Part shown: one piece after another, positions 17,233 to 24,952 of the stretch
Numbering within the stretch: the stretch's first letter is position 1
How the letters are laid out: the number at the start of each line of letters is the position of its first letter
Assembly (NCBI GenBank): GCA_002171275.2
Contig: NHFZ02000021.1
Location: 1-27,229 of the forward strand
Origin: Pelagibacteraceae bacterium TMED124
GTDB taxonomy: Bacteria; Pseudomonadota; Alphaproteobacteria; Pelagibacterales; Pelagibacteraceae
DNA length: 27,229 nucleotides
Direction: 5' to 3'
The notes under the pieces: model-generated
What the model was told of the DNA's origin: nothing
The model's database searches: none
The model's input: only the letters and a program-made list of their open reading frames with translations
Translations under genes and position numbers: made by a program

Positions 17233-17553
17233 TTATTTTTTTGCCCCAAAGTATTCATTTTTGAGATCAAGCTCATCATATTTAACTGTTAAATATCTAA
17301 TAACGCTGCTATCAATAGCAAGTTTTTTCTCGATTTCTGTAACAATATTACTATTTACCTCTAATTTGAAATGCACAAAAATGCCTTTCTTATTTTTTTT
17401 AATTTTGTTTGCTAATGATAATAATCCCCACTTTTCTGTTTTTAAAATTTTTCCAGATTTATTGATGATTTCAGAATATTTGTTAATAAGACCATCTATC
17501 TCTTTATCTGAAAGGTCTTGTTTTCCAACAATTGTGTGTTCGTAAAAAGCCAT
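17233..17553 (-). CDS. rpsF: 30S ribosomal protein S6
   Basis: S6 binds the central domain of 16S rRNA with S18. The 106-residue protein has the family opening [20 protein letters not shown], the middle [21 protein letters not shown] with S6-type lysine/asparagine substitutions, and ends soon after [13 protein letters not shown], with no long acidic tail. It is the first gene of the minus-strand operon and diverges from fabD across a 98-base intergenic region carrying promoter-like hexamers and a dyad. The leader before the ATG is AT-only, without a Shine-Dalgarno sequence. Confidence 0.97.
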   Translation of the reverse strand: MAFYEHTIVGKQDLSDKEIDGLINKYSEIINKSGKILKTEKWGLLSLANKIKKNKKGIFVHFKLEVNSNIVTEIEKKLAIDSSVIRYLTVKYDELDLKNEYFGAKK

Positions 17554-17586
17554 ATTTTCAATTAAACTAATACTTTTAAGAACGGA

Positions 17587-17615
17587 CTTATACTATTTAA
17601 ATTTTAATAGTACAA
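17587..17615 (-). promoter_or_regulatory. Putative rpsF operon promoter
   Basis: On the minus strand TTGTAC (17615-17610) is followed after exactly 17 bases by TATAAG (17592-17587), a good -10. It would start transcription near 17580, about 27 bases before the rpsF ATG. On the plus strand, TACAAT (17611-17616) with TTATAC (17588-17593) 17 bases upstream could serve fabD, so the two promoters would occupy nearly the same bases. The fabD assignment is weaker because its -35 is poor. Confidence 0.45.
17591..17612. repeat. 22-bp dyad between rpsF and fabD
   Basis: TACTATTTAAA and TTTTAATAGTA form an inverted repeat with one mismatched pair. It fills the spacer of the putative overlapping divergent promoters. 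The right arm's AATAGTA is repeated directly one base later (17606-17612 and 17614-17620). This is the layout of an operator, but no regulator is identified. Confidence 0.45.
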
Positions 17616-17651
17616 TAGTAATAATAATACAATTTAACACTTTTAGACAAA

Positions 17652-18575
17652 ATGAAAGCATTAATATTTCCAGGTCAAGGCTCACAATCCGTTGGTATGG
17701 GTTTAGATTTGTATAACAATTTTGATTTAGTAAAAAAAATTTTTAAAGAAACGGATGATAAACTTAAGTACCCTTTATCCAAAATTATATTGGATGGTCC
17801 TGACAGTGAACTTAAACTTACTAAAAATACTCAGCCCGCAATAATGACTTTAAGTTACTCCATATTCAAATTAATTAAAGAGGAATTTAATATAGAACTT
17901 AAAAATATAAAATATTTTGCCGGACATTCACTAGGGGAATATAGTGCTCTAGTATCAGCTGGATCATTAAACTTTCATGATGCTTTATATCTGTTACACG
18001 AAAGAGGAAAATCAATGCAAGAAGCCGTCCCGGAAGGAAAAGGTACTATGTTGGCTGTAATGGGATTAAAAATGGAAGAATTAAAAAAATATATTAATGA
18101 AGTTTCTACAAAAGGTATATGTGAGATAGCAAATGATAATTCTGATAGTCAAATTATTTTGAGCGGTGAAAAAATAGCTTTAGAGGAGATTAATAAAAAT
18201 TTAAAATTGAGCAAAAAAAAATCTATATTCCTACCAGTCAGCGCACCTTTTCACTGTTCGCTTATGAAAGGAGCGGCTGAAAAAATGAAAGATAAAATCA
18301 TTAATACTAAGTTTTTAAATCCATCTACTGATATTGTAAGTAATGTAACTGCAGAGGCCGAAAGTAGTATTGAAAATATTAAAAATTTACTTATCAAGCA
18401 AATTTATTCAAAAGTGAGGTGGAGGGAAAGTATTCTTTATATGATCAAAAATGGTGTTAACGAATTTATTGAAATTGGACCAGGAAAGGTATTATCTGGT
18501 CTTACAAAAAGAATTAGTGGAAATGTTGACGTTAAAAGTATAAATACAATTGAAGACATCAAGATTCTTAAATGA
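17652..18575 (+). CDS. fabD: Malonyl-CoA--ACP transacylase
   Basis: FabD moves malonyl groups from CoA to acyl carrier protein, supplying the extender unit of fatty acid synthesis. The 307-residue length matches the family. Visible motifs are FPGQGSQ (6-12), Gln61 in NTQPAI, the nucleophile Ser93 in GHSLGEYSAL (91-100), Arg117 in HERGKSMQ and the catalytic His200 in APFHCSLM. The start is the first in-frame ATG, and MKALIFPGQGSQ is the usual FabD opening. Its last four bases, ATGA, contain the fabG start, so the two enzymes are coupled. It heads the plus-strand block fabD-fabG-acpP-gmk. Confidence 0.98.
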   Translation: MKALIFPGQGSQSVGMGLDLYNNFDLVKKIFKETDDKLKYPLSKIILDGPDSELKLTKNTQPAIMTLSYSIFKLIKEEFNIELKNIKYFAGHSLGEYSALVSAGSLNFHDALYLLHERGKSMQEAVPEGKGTMLAVMGLKMEELKKYINEVSTKGICEIANDNSDSQIILSGEKIALEEINKNLKLSKKKSIFLPVSAPFHCSLMKGAAEKMKDKIINTKFLNPSTDIVSNVTAEAESSIENIKNLLIKQIYSKVRWRESILYMIKNGVNEFIEIGPGKVLSGLTKRISGNVDVKSINTIEDIKILK

Positions 18576-19306
18576 TTGATTTTAAAAACAAAAAAATTTT
18601 AATTACAGGTGCAACAGGCGGGATAGGTGGTGCACTTGTTAAAAAATTTGTTTCATTAGGAGGAACAGTTCTTGGTTCGGGAACCAAGACTGAAAAATTA
18701 GAATTAATTAAAAAAGACAATCCTAATATAAAGATTAAAAAGTTTAACTTAACCGAGCACTCGAAAATAGAGGAATTTATTAACACAGCCACAAAAGAAT
18801 TAGGAGGTCTAGATATTTTAATAAATAATGCCGGCGTGAATTCAGACAATCTTTCCTTAAGAATGAAAGATGAGGAGTGGAAAAAAGTAATTGATGTAAA
18901 TTTAACTTCTACTTTTTTGCTATCTAAATATGCAATTAAAAATATGTTAAAAAATAAATTTGGTAGAGTAGTAAACATCACCTCTATAGTTGGTCATACT
19001 GGAAATCTTGGTCAGGCAAACTATTCAGCATCTAAAGCAGCAATAATTGGAATGTCAAAAAGCTTAGCAATTGAGTACGCAAAAAAAAATATAACTATTA
19101 ATTGTGTTTCACCTGGATTTATAGTTTCAGATATGACAACAAACATAGCAGAAAAAGTTAGGGAATTTTTAATATCGAGAATTCCTATGGGAAAACTTGG
19201 TTCTGGGGAAGATGTATCGAATTGTGTAGCTTTTTTATCATCTGAATTAGCATCATATGTTACAGGAGAAACAATACATGTTAATGGTGGTATGTATATG
19301 TCTTGA
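18572..19306 (+). CDS. fabG: 3-oxoacyl-ACP reductase
   Basis: FabG reduces 3-ketoacyl-ACP to 3-hydroxyacyl-ACP with NADPH, the first reduction of the elongation cycle. The 244-residue short-chain dehydrogenase has the nucleotide-binding TGATGGIGG (12-20), NNAG (85-88), and the catalytic set Asn110, Ser138, Tyr151 and Lys155 (YSASK). The C-terminus (TGETIHVNGGMYMS) is typical of FabG. The start overlaps fabD by ATGA. The stop overlaps a perfect -35 hexamer (TTGACA, 19303-19308) that probably belongs to an acpP promoter. Confidence 0.98.
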   Translation: MIDFKNKKILITGATGGIGGALVKKFVSLGGTVLGSGTKTEKLELIKKDNPNIKIKKFNLTEHSKIEEFINTATKELGGLDILINNAGVNSDNLSLRMKDEEWKKVIDVNLTSTFLLSKYAIKNMLKNKFGRVVNITSIVGHTGNLGQANYSASKAAIIGMSKSLAIEYAKKNITINCVSPGFIVSDMTTNIAEKVREFLISRIPMGKLGSGEDVSNCVAFLSSELASYVTGETIHVNGGMYMS

Positions 19307-19331
19307 CAAAAAAACAGAAAAAATTTAATAA
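19303..19331 (+). promoter_or_regulatory. Putative acpP promoter at the end of fabG
   Basis: A perfect TTGACA (19303-19308) spans the fabG stop codon. TTTAAT (19324-19329) follows at 15 bases and TAATAA (19326-19331) at 17 bases. Either could act as the -10, though the spacing of the better hexamer is short. The resulting leader would carry the clear acpP ribosome-binding site. Confidence 0.5.
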
Positions 19332-19363
19332 CGAATTAAGAAAATCTAAAAAGGAATTATAAA

Positions 19364-19603
19364 ATGGCAAAAGATGTAGGCGTAACAGTTAAGAAGATCG
19401 TAGCAGATCATCTTGGTGTAGACGAAGCTAAAGTTACAGACGAGGCAAGCTTTATAGATGATTTAGGAGCAGATAGTTTAGATACAGTTGAATTAGTTAT
19501 GGCTTTTGAAGAAGAGTTTGGATCAGAGATTTCTGATAGTGAAGCTGAAAAAATTTTAACAGTTGGAGATGCTATAAAATTTATTGAGAGCCATTCCAAC
19601 TAA
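19364..19603 (+). CDS. acpP: Acyl carrier protein
   Basis: AcpP carries the growing acyl chain on a 4'-phosphopantetheine arm. The 79-residue acidic protein has the attachment site Ser38 in [12 protein letters not shown] (33-44) and the family C-terminus [12 protein letters not shown]. It has an unusually clear Shine-Dalgarno sequence for this window (AAGGA, 19351-19355, 8 bases before the ATG), fitting its high expression. A 57-base gap with a probable promoter separates it from fabG. fabF, which commonly follows acpP in other proteobacteria, is not here; gmk follows instead. Confidence 0.99.
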   Translation: MAKDVGVTVKKIVADHLGVDEAKVTDEASFIDDLGADSLDTVELVMAFEEEFGSEISDSEAEKILTVGDAIKFIESHSN

Positions 19604-19621
19604 GGTAATAACTTTCACTAA

Positions 19622-20197
19622 ATGAACAATCCAAAAAAGCCTTTGATGCTTGTATTGTCATCACCTTCAGGGGCTGGAAAAACGACTCTTTCAAAAAAAA
19701 TTCAACAATCAGACAATTCTTTTGAAATTTCTGTTTCACACACAACAAGAAAACCAAGACCAAATGAAGTTGACGGTTTGGATTATCATTTTGTAACAAA
19801 GAAAAATTTTGAATTATTACTTAAACAAAATGCTTTTTATGAGCATGCAGAAATATTTGGAAATTATTATGGTACATCCAAATCTTCAATAAACCAAATA
19901 ACAAAAAAAAATAATAATGTTTTATTTGATATTGATTGGCAAGGAAGTGAACAGCTGAGTAAATTCAAACAATTAAATTTAGTTAAAGTATTTATTCTTC
20001 CTCCAAATAAGGAAGAGTTAGAGAAAAGATTAATAGCAAGAAATCAAGATGATAAAGACGCAATCAAAAAGAGAATGTTAGCATATTCAAAGGATGTTGT
20101 TCATCAAAAAGATTATGATTATGTTTTAATTAATGACAATGTTGATGATTGTTTTAATAAGTTGAAAAAAATAATATCAAAGCACTTACAAATATAA
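19622..20197 (+). CDS. gmk: Guanylate kinase
   Basis: Gmk phosphorylates GMP to GDP with ATP, essential for nucleotide recycling and synthesis. The 191-residue protein has the P-loop SSPSGAGKTTL (13-23), the GMP-binding SHTTRKPRPNEVDGLDYHFV block, and the lid region with RLIARNQDDKDAIKKRM. The start gives the usual short N-terminus before the P-loop. The gene follows acpP by 18 bases and converges on rsmA with 7 bases between the stops, so there is no room for an independent terminator outside coding sequence. Confidence 0.98.
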   Translation: MNNPKKPLMLVLSSPSGAGKTTLSKKIQQSDNSFEISVSHTTRKPRPNEVDGLDYHFVTKKNFELLLKQNAFYEHAEIFGNYYGTSKSSINQITKKNNNVLFDIDWQGSEQLSKFKQLNLVKVFILPPNKEELEKRLIARNQDDKDAIKKRMLAYSKDVVHQKDYDYVLINDNVDDCFNKLKKIISKHLQI

Positions 20198-20204
20198 AGT
20201 TATT

Positions 20205-20993
20205 CTAGATATTTTTTTCGTAATATTCCGTAATTCTATAGATATCATGGCACGATAATTCCGCAGGTCTTTTTTTAAGATTTATACCTAGTGCGTTCGC
20301 TATTTTTTCATAATCTTTGAATATTTTAGAAAAAGCTTTATTTATCATTTTTCTTCTACCAGAAAACAAAATTTCAGTAATTTTTTCTAAATTTTTGATA
20401 TTTTTAATATAGTAATTTGTCTTTGTTTTAGGACTAAAAATAATAATTTTTGAGTCAACGTCAGGGACTGGTAAAAAACATTTTCTAGATATTTTAAAAC
20501 TATCAACTATATCTAATCTGAAATTTGCCAATACAGAAATTCTTCCATATTTTTTTGTATTTGGTTTTGCTAAAATTCGATCAGCAACCTCTTTTTGAAA
20601 CATAAATATAATCTTACTAAAGGGAGGTGGCCATTCATTGAATTTAATAAATTTTGCTAAAATTTGTGTTGATATATTATAAGGAAGGTTTCCAAATACT
20701 ATATCAGGATTTATATTTTTATCGAAGTTAAATTTTAAAATGTCCTCGTTATAAATAATAAAATTTTTTTCTAAATCCAGCTTTTTAGATAAAATCTGAC
20801 AAAATCTCTTATCTTTTTCGACTAATAAAAGTTTCTTTGGTTTTTTTTTTAAAATTATTTCTGTTAAATTTCCTGTTCCTGGCCCAACTTCAAAAACTAC
20901 TTTTCCATTAATACTACTTAACTCAGCTATTTTATTTAAAATATTTTTATCAATTAATAAATTTTGGCCTAATGATTTTTTAAGATTTAACAT
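20205..20993 (-). CDS. rsmA: 16S rRNA dimethyladenosine transferase RsmA (KsgA)
   Basis: RsmA dimethylates two adjacent adenosines near the 3' end of 16S rRNA, a late checkpoint of 30S assembly. The 262-residue protein opens LKKSLGQNLLIDKNIL, has the SAM motif EVGPGTGNLTE (35-45), and the catalytic NLPYNIST (102-109). The C-terminal region contains GRRKMINKAFSK and PAELS typical of KsgA. Its start overlaps the 3' end of pdxA by 14 bases, and it is the last gene of the lptF-to-rsmA block. The conserved pdxA-rsmA pairing is the same as in E. coli. Confidence 0.97.
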   Translation of the reverse strand: MLNLKKSLGQNLLIDKNILNKIAELSSINGKVVFEVGPGTGNLTEIILKKKPKKLLLVEKDKRFCQILSKKLDLEKNFIIYNEDILKFNFDKNINPDIVFGNLPYNISTQILAKFIKFNEWPPPFSKIIFMFQKEVADRILAKPNTKKYGRISVLANFRLDIVDSFKISRKCFLPVPDVDSKIIIFSPKTKTNYYIKNIKNLEKITEILFSGRRKMINKAFSKIFKDYEKIANALGINLKKRPAELSCHDIYRITEYYEKNI

Positions 20994-21954
20994 TAATTTT
21001 TTGAAAAAATTTTATAGATTCAAATAAACTTTGAGGATTTGCTATATTTTTTTTTAATATATCTTTTCCAATCCCATGGTCTGGAGAAATTCTAATATAA
21101 GGTAGGCCAGCAGTAAGGTTGACAGCATTAAATTTAAATAAAGCTTTAAAGGGTGACAAAACCTGGTCATGATACATCCCAACAATAATATCAAATTTAT
21201 ATTTTTTTGGATTTATAAAGGCCGTGTCAGCAGACAATGGTCCTTGAACAGATATTTTTTTCTTTTTTAAATATTTTATAATTGGGATAATGATTTTTTT
21301 CTCTTCAGAGTCTCTTCTAAACTCATCATTATGCGGGTTTAGTCCTAACAAACCAATTTTAGGTTTAAATTTTAGTTTTTTAGTAAAAAATCGATTAATT
21401 GTTATAAGTTTATTTAAGATTAATTTTTTTGATAAAAGTTTTGATATTTTTTTAACTTTTATATGTGTAGTTATTGGACATACGGAAAGTTTTCTATTAT
21501 AAATTATCATAGCTTCCTTACCTAAAACCTTCTCTCTTTTCGCTAAAAATTCTGTGACACCGGTGAAATTATTTCCAAATGTCTCTTTTTTATCTATCGC
21601 ACAGTTTATAAAACCTGAAATTTTTTTCTTTTTTGTAAGTTTTATAGCTATGTTAAAGCAATTTTTTATGTATATAGATTTAGAAATTGTATCAACATTA
21701 AATGGATTTTTAAATTTTAAAGGTACATCAAGAATTAAAAGTTTATTTTTAATATTTGTATTTTCTAAACTTGATATTTTTTTTAGAGCTAAATTTATTC
21801 CAATAATTTTTAATTGATGTTTAATTAATAGATAATTTCCTATTACAACTATATTAATTTTTTTTAAATTTTTCTTTTTTTTCCAAACTTTAGCGATTAG
21901 TTCTGAGTTAACGCTATTAGGTTCTCCGGCTACAATACAAATTAAATTATTCAT
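20980..21954 (-). CDS. pdxA: 4-hydroxythreonine-4-phosphate dehydrogenase, divergent
   Basis: PdxA oxidises 4-phosphohydroxy-L-threonine in the DXP-dependent route to pyridoxal phosphate. The 324-residue protein keeps the three metal-binding histidines I can align: His164 in CPITTHIKV, His208 in GLLGLNPHND and His262 in GMYHDQ. ISPDHGIGKDI (289-299) is also family-like. Other blocks are altered: the opening reads AGEPNSVNSELI in place of the usual GDPAGIGPE-like motif, GVTE (132-135) has Val where the family has His in GHTE, and NPHNDEFRRDSEE replaces NPHAGEGG-like residues. Position between surA and rsmA is the conserved pdxA place. It overlaps surA by ATGA. It is probably active but fast-evolving. 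Confidence 0.92.
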   Translation of the reverse strand: MNNLICIVAGEPNSVNSELIAKVWKKKKNLKKINIVVIGNYLLIKHQLKIIGINLALKKISSLENTNIKNKLLILDVPLKFKNPFNVDTISKSIYIKNCFNIAIKLTKKKKISGFINCAIDKKETFGNNFTGVTEFLAKREKVLGKEAMIIYNRKLSVCPITTHIKVKKISKLLSKKLILNKLITINRFFTKKLKFKPKIGLLGLNPHNDEFRRDSEEKKIIIPIIKYLKKKKISVQGPLSADTAFINPKKYKFDIIVGMYHDQVLSPFKALFKFNAVNLTAGLPYIRISPDHGIGKDILKKNIANPQSLFESIKFFQKINVKS

Positions 21955-22598
21955 AAAAATTTAATTTGTACAGATCTTTCAAGATTAGAGTAATGCAAAT
22001 TTGAAAACATAATTAATTTTTTTTCCTTTTCCTCATTGACAATTTTATCTTTTATAGACTTTATATCATCTTGCTTATTTACATTTTTTGAACTTGCTAT
22101 AAATGCATTCATTTTATTTTCAATTTCAATCGTATTTAATGAAATTTTGTTTTTATACATTTGAAAAATCATATAATTCCATTTTAAGTCAACCATAAAT
22201 CTATTAATCAAACTGTTATAACTTAAATTATGACCTGCAAGAAGATTCTTTAAACCTGTTTTATCAAGACCCAATTTTTTACTAGCACTATTTAACATAA
22301 CGTCGAGTTGTCTATTATTATATTTTTCTATATTTCTTTTTTTTATTTCACCTTTTTTTATATTTCTTTTAATCAATGATTTTATTGCTAGACTTTTTAT
22401 CTGTTCTTTATTGCTTTGATTTATTTCAGTATTCGATAGTATTGCGATTAATTTTATTTCATTAAGTAAATCCAACTTTGTAATTGGACTATTTCCTACT
22501 GTTATTATTATAGAATTATCTGTTTGAGTAAAACTTTTTCCTGTAAAAGATAAAAAAAAAATTATTATAAGAAAATATATTTTAAAATTAATCTTCAT
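21951..22598 (-). CDS. surA: SurA-like periplasmic chaperone lacking PPIase domains
   Basis: SurA escorts unfolded outer-membrane proteins through the periplasm. The 215-residue product has a signal peptide (hydrophobic 6-18, probable cleavage near FTQTD) and an N-terminal SurA-like helical domain: IIITVGNSPITKLDLLNEIK (29-48), a run of helices with LVINKLI-like pattern, and a C-terminal strand/helix (NLERSVQIKF). I see no parvulin domain, whereas E. coli SurA (428 residues) has two and alphaproteobacterial forms commonly one. The assignment rests on the N-terminal pattern and the position between lptD and pdxA, the conserved surA place. It overlaps both neighbours by ATGA. The reading frame is intact, so reduction and not decay is likely. 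Confidence 0.75.
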   Translation of the reverse strand: MKINFKIYFLIIIFFLSFTGKSFTQTDNSIIITVGNSPITKLDLLNEIKLIAILSNTEINQSNKEQIKSLAIKSLIKRNIKKGEIKKRNIEKYNNRQLDVMLNSASKKLGLDKTGLKNLLAGHNLSYNSLINRFMVDLKWNYMIFQMYKNKISLNTIEIENKMNAFIASSKNVNKQDDIKSIKDKIVNEEKEKKLIMFSNLHYSNLERSVQIKFL

Positions 22599-24952
22599 CT
22601 GTCAATTAACGGGGACTTTGCTTCACCAAATGGGAATAATGTTATTCTAAAAATTAGTGAATCCGACGCCTCAACATCTTTATCCGAATAAAATTCTCTT
22701 CTAAACAATAAACCAGCTTTTAAACAATCATTTACGTAGTCATAGGCTAGATCATAAAATTCAGTAGAGTCTGTCTCTAAATTTTTCTTAATATCAAAAG
22801 TTAGCTCACCAGAATTATTAAAATCAACTTTAACTCCTGATTTTATATAGTTGCTCGTGCCCACATGATTATTTTCTTCTAAATAATTAAGATTAAAACT
22901 TGTATTACCCAATATTAAATTTGCTTCTAAATCATTATAATTAATATCATTAAAATTATGATCTACTGAAAAGTTATTACTCAAGGTAAAGTTGTCACTT
23001 AATCTTAAATATGCCTCACCAACTAGATCTGATGCTTTTTGGTCAAGAGAACTTGTCGACGGCAACGAACTATTTTCCTGGAAGTTGTAAATCTGACCTA
23101 TTGATAAAGAATAATTTTTTTCTCCTGGTTTACTATCTTCAAGATTATTATTTGAAATTTCTAATCCCATGACTGCACTTGTGCCTTCTTCAATTACATC
23201 AGGTTGAGAATTTTTATTTAGCATGAACAAATTTGAATAATTGAGTTTCAAACCGTCATTTTGCAAATTTCTCATATGACCAGGAGCATGCCTTAAAGAA
23301 ATCTGTGGAGTTAAAAAGTTTATAGTCCCTGTTTTATCGTTTTTCTTTGAAAGAGGAAGTTTTGCGTCATATGACAGTGCAGCGGAAATCTCACTATTAA
23401 GACCATCTGTTTTGAATTTTTCAGCATTATCCGCTTCATAATTAACTACTTTAAATAAACCTTTAAACTTATTTTGAACACCTCTTAAACTAGTAAATGG
23501 ATTTGATTGCCAATTTATATCATTTACCCAAAACTTGGTTGTTTGATCTACTTTATAATTTTTAACAAATGCATTACTACGTATATCAAAAACACCAGCT
23601 TTATCTCCTGTAAACAAATTTCTTTCAAATAGTATGTTTGGTAGAGAATATTCAAAGCGAGTTTTGTCTGAGTCCTCACTTGTCAAATTCTCAAACATTG
23701 CAGCACTTACACTCAAATAATTTTTATCATCTTGAAATTCATAGTTAAGATCTTTTTTGATGATATTATTATCTTTGTTTACCAGTTCAGTATTAATGTC
23801 ATGTACTTTTAAATAAGTATCATTAGATACATGTTGAAGATTAACTTCTAAGTTACTCGAATATTCCTCTTTTGACCAATCATAAGTAAATCTTGAAAAA
23901 AAGTGAGATCTAGATCCCTCACTTTTTTTAATTCTATCAGTTTTTTTGTAGCCTTTAGTATAACTTGAGTCTACGACGAGATATGAATTGTCAAAAGCAT
24001 GACGATACTCATGCAATACTAATAAATTTTCTTTAGTATATATTTTCGGTGTTAAAGTCATATCTCGATTTTCAGCTAAAGCCCAAAAATAAGGAACTGA
24101 TGCACTAAAACCTACTGATGAATTATCAACTAAAGTAGGAAATAGAAAACCAGACCGTCTTTTTACAGTTGGTCCAGGATGAAAAAATTTAGGGAAATAA
24201 AAAATAGGAAAATCATAAATCTTTAAGATAGCTTTGTCATAGTAAACTGTTTTTTTTGCCTGGCTATGTTTGATTTTTTCAGCTTGAATTGACCATGGAG
24301 GACATTTTTTCCCTTCTCTATTTTGGCATGGTGTAAATATTCCTCTATTAAACGAAACTCCTTCATCATCAATAAAACCAGAGTTTGCAAAAAATCTTGG
24401 TTCATTTTTTTCGTTAGTTTTAAATGTTGGATCATTAAAAAATGATCTTACATCACTACCTACGATTTTTCTTTTCTTCTCATCTATATAAATTTCTGAA
24501 AATAAGTACTCATTATCCCTTTTATCTACGACTTTCACATCTCCTTGAGAAAAAAACATATTTTTTTCAGTCAAATATTTAAACATATCTGTATAAATTT
24601 TATTCCCATTAATATCAGTAATTACACTTTTCTTATTTGAGTAGATTACTTGTTTTATATTATCGTAAAATATATCTTCTCCCTGAATTCTAAACTTTTC
24701 AGAGGTCACAATATCGGTATCTCCGAAAGATCTTACCACCTCATTTATTTTGTTATATTCAGCCTTTTCAGTAAAAATGATATTTTTTTTATTATCCATT
24801 ATTTGTACGTTGCCATTAGCATATATAATTTTACTTTCTTTATTGAGTTGAACTTCATATGCACTCACGTCTAGTTCATCTGTAAATCCATTGATACTTG
24901 GAATAAATAAAAAAGATAATACGATAATAAATTTTTTAATACTATTTTTCAT
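22595..24952 (-). CDS. lptD: LPS-assembly outer-membrane protein LptD
   Basis: LptD is the beta-barrel that, with LptE, inserts LPS into the outer leaflet. The 785-residue protein has a signal peptide (about 1-25), an LptA/OstA-like N-terminal beta-jellyroll (about 30-165, with repeated GNVQI- and GDVKV-type strands), and a barrel opened by the conserved FYFPKFFHPGPTVKRRSGFL (251-270). Only three cysteines are present (209, 217 and 743); Cys209 and Cys217 lie in TPCQNREGKKCPPW, so the disulfide pattern differs from the four-cysteine E. coli protein. It overlaps lptG by 11 bases and surA by ATGA. Gene order lptD-surA-pdxA-rsmA matches E. coli. Confidence 0.95.
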   Translation of the reverse strand: MKNSIKKFIIVLSFLFIPSINGFTDELDVSAYEVQLNKESKIIYANGNVQIMDNKKNIIFTEKAEYNKINEVVRSFGDTDIVTSEKFRIQGEDIFYDNIKQVIYSNKKSVITDINGNKIYTDMFKYLTEKNMFFSQGDVKVVDKRDNEYLFSEIYIDEKKRKIVGSDVRSFFNDPTFKTNEKNEPRFFANSGFIDDEGVSFNRGIFTPCQNREGKKCPPWSIQAEKIKHSQAKKTVYYDKAILKIYDFPIFYFPKFFHPGPTVKRRSGFLFPTLVDNSSVGFSASVPYFWALAENRDMTLTPKIYTKENLLVLHEYRHAFDNSYLVVDSSYTKGYKKTDRIKKSEGSRSHFFSRFTYDWSKEEYSSNLEVNLQHVSNDTYLKVHDINTELVNKDNNIIKKDLNYEFQDDKNYLSVSAAMFENLTSEDSDKTRFEYSLPNILFERNLFTGDKAGVFDIRSNAFVKNYKVDQTTKFWVNDINWQSNPFTSLRGVQNKFKGLFKVVNYEADNAEKFKTDGLNSEISAALSYDAKLPLSKKNDKTGTINFLTPQISLRHAPGHMRNLQNDGLKLNYSNLFMLNKNSQPDVIEEGTSAVMGLEISNNNLEDSKPGEKNYSLSIGQIYNFQENSSLPSTSSLDQKASDLVGEAYLRLSDNFTLSNNFSVDHNFNDINYNDLEANLILGNTSFNLNYLEENNHVGTSNYIKSGVKVDFNNSGELTFDIKKNLETDSTEFYDLAYDYVNDCLKAGLLFRREFYSDKDVEASDSLIFRITLFPFGEAKSPLIDR

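Noticed and set aside
17180..17545. 121-codon open frame antisense to rpsF and the rpsR start
   Set aside because: It is the complement of two certain ribosomal protein genes and has the low-complexity hydrophobic composition of a shadow frame.
18568..18981. 137-codon open frame antisense to fabG
   Set aside because: It lies wholly opposite a certain fabG, has phenylalanine/serine-rich composition typical of reverse-complemented AT-rich genes, and matches no family I know.
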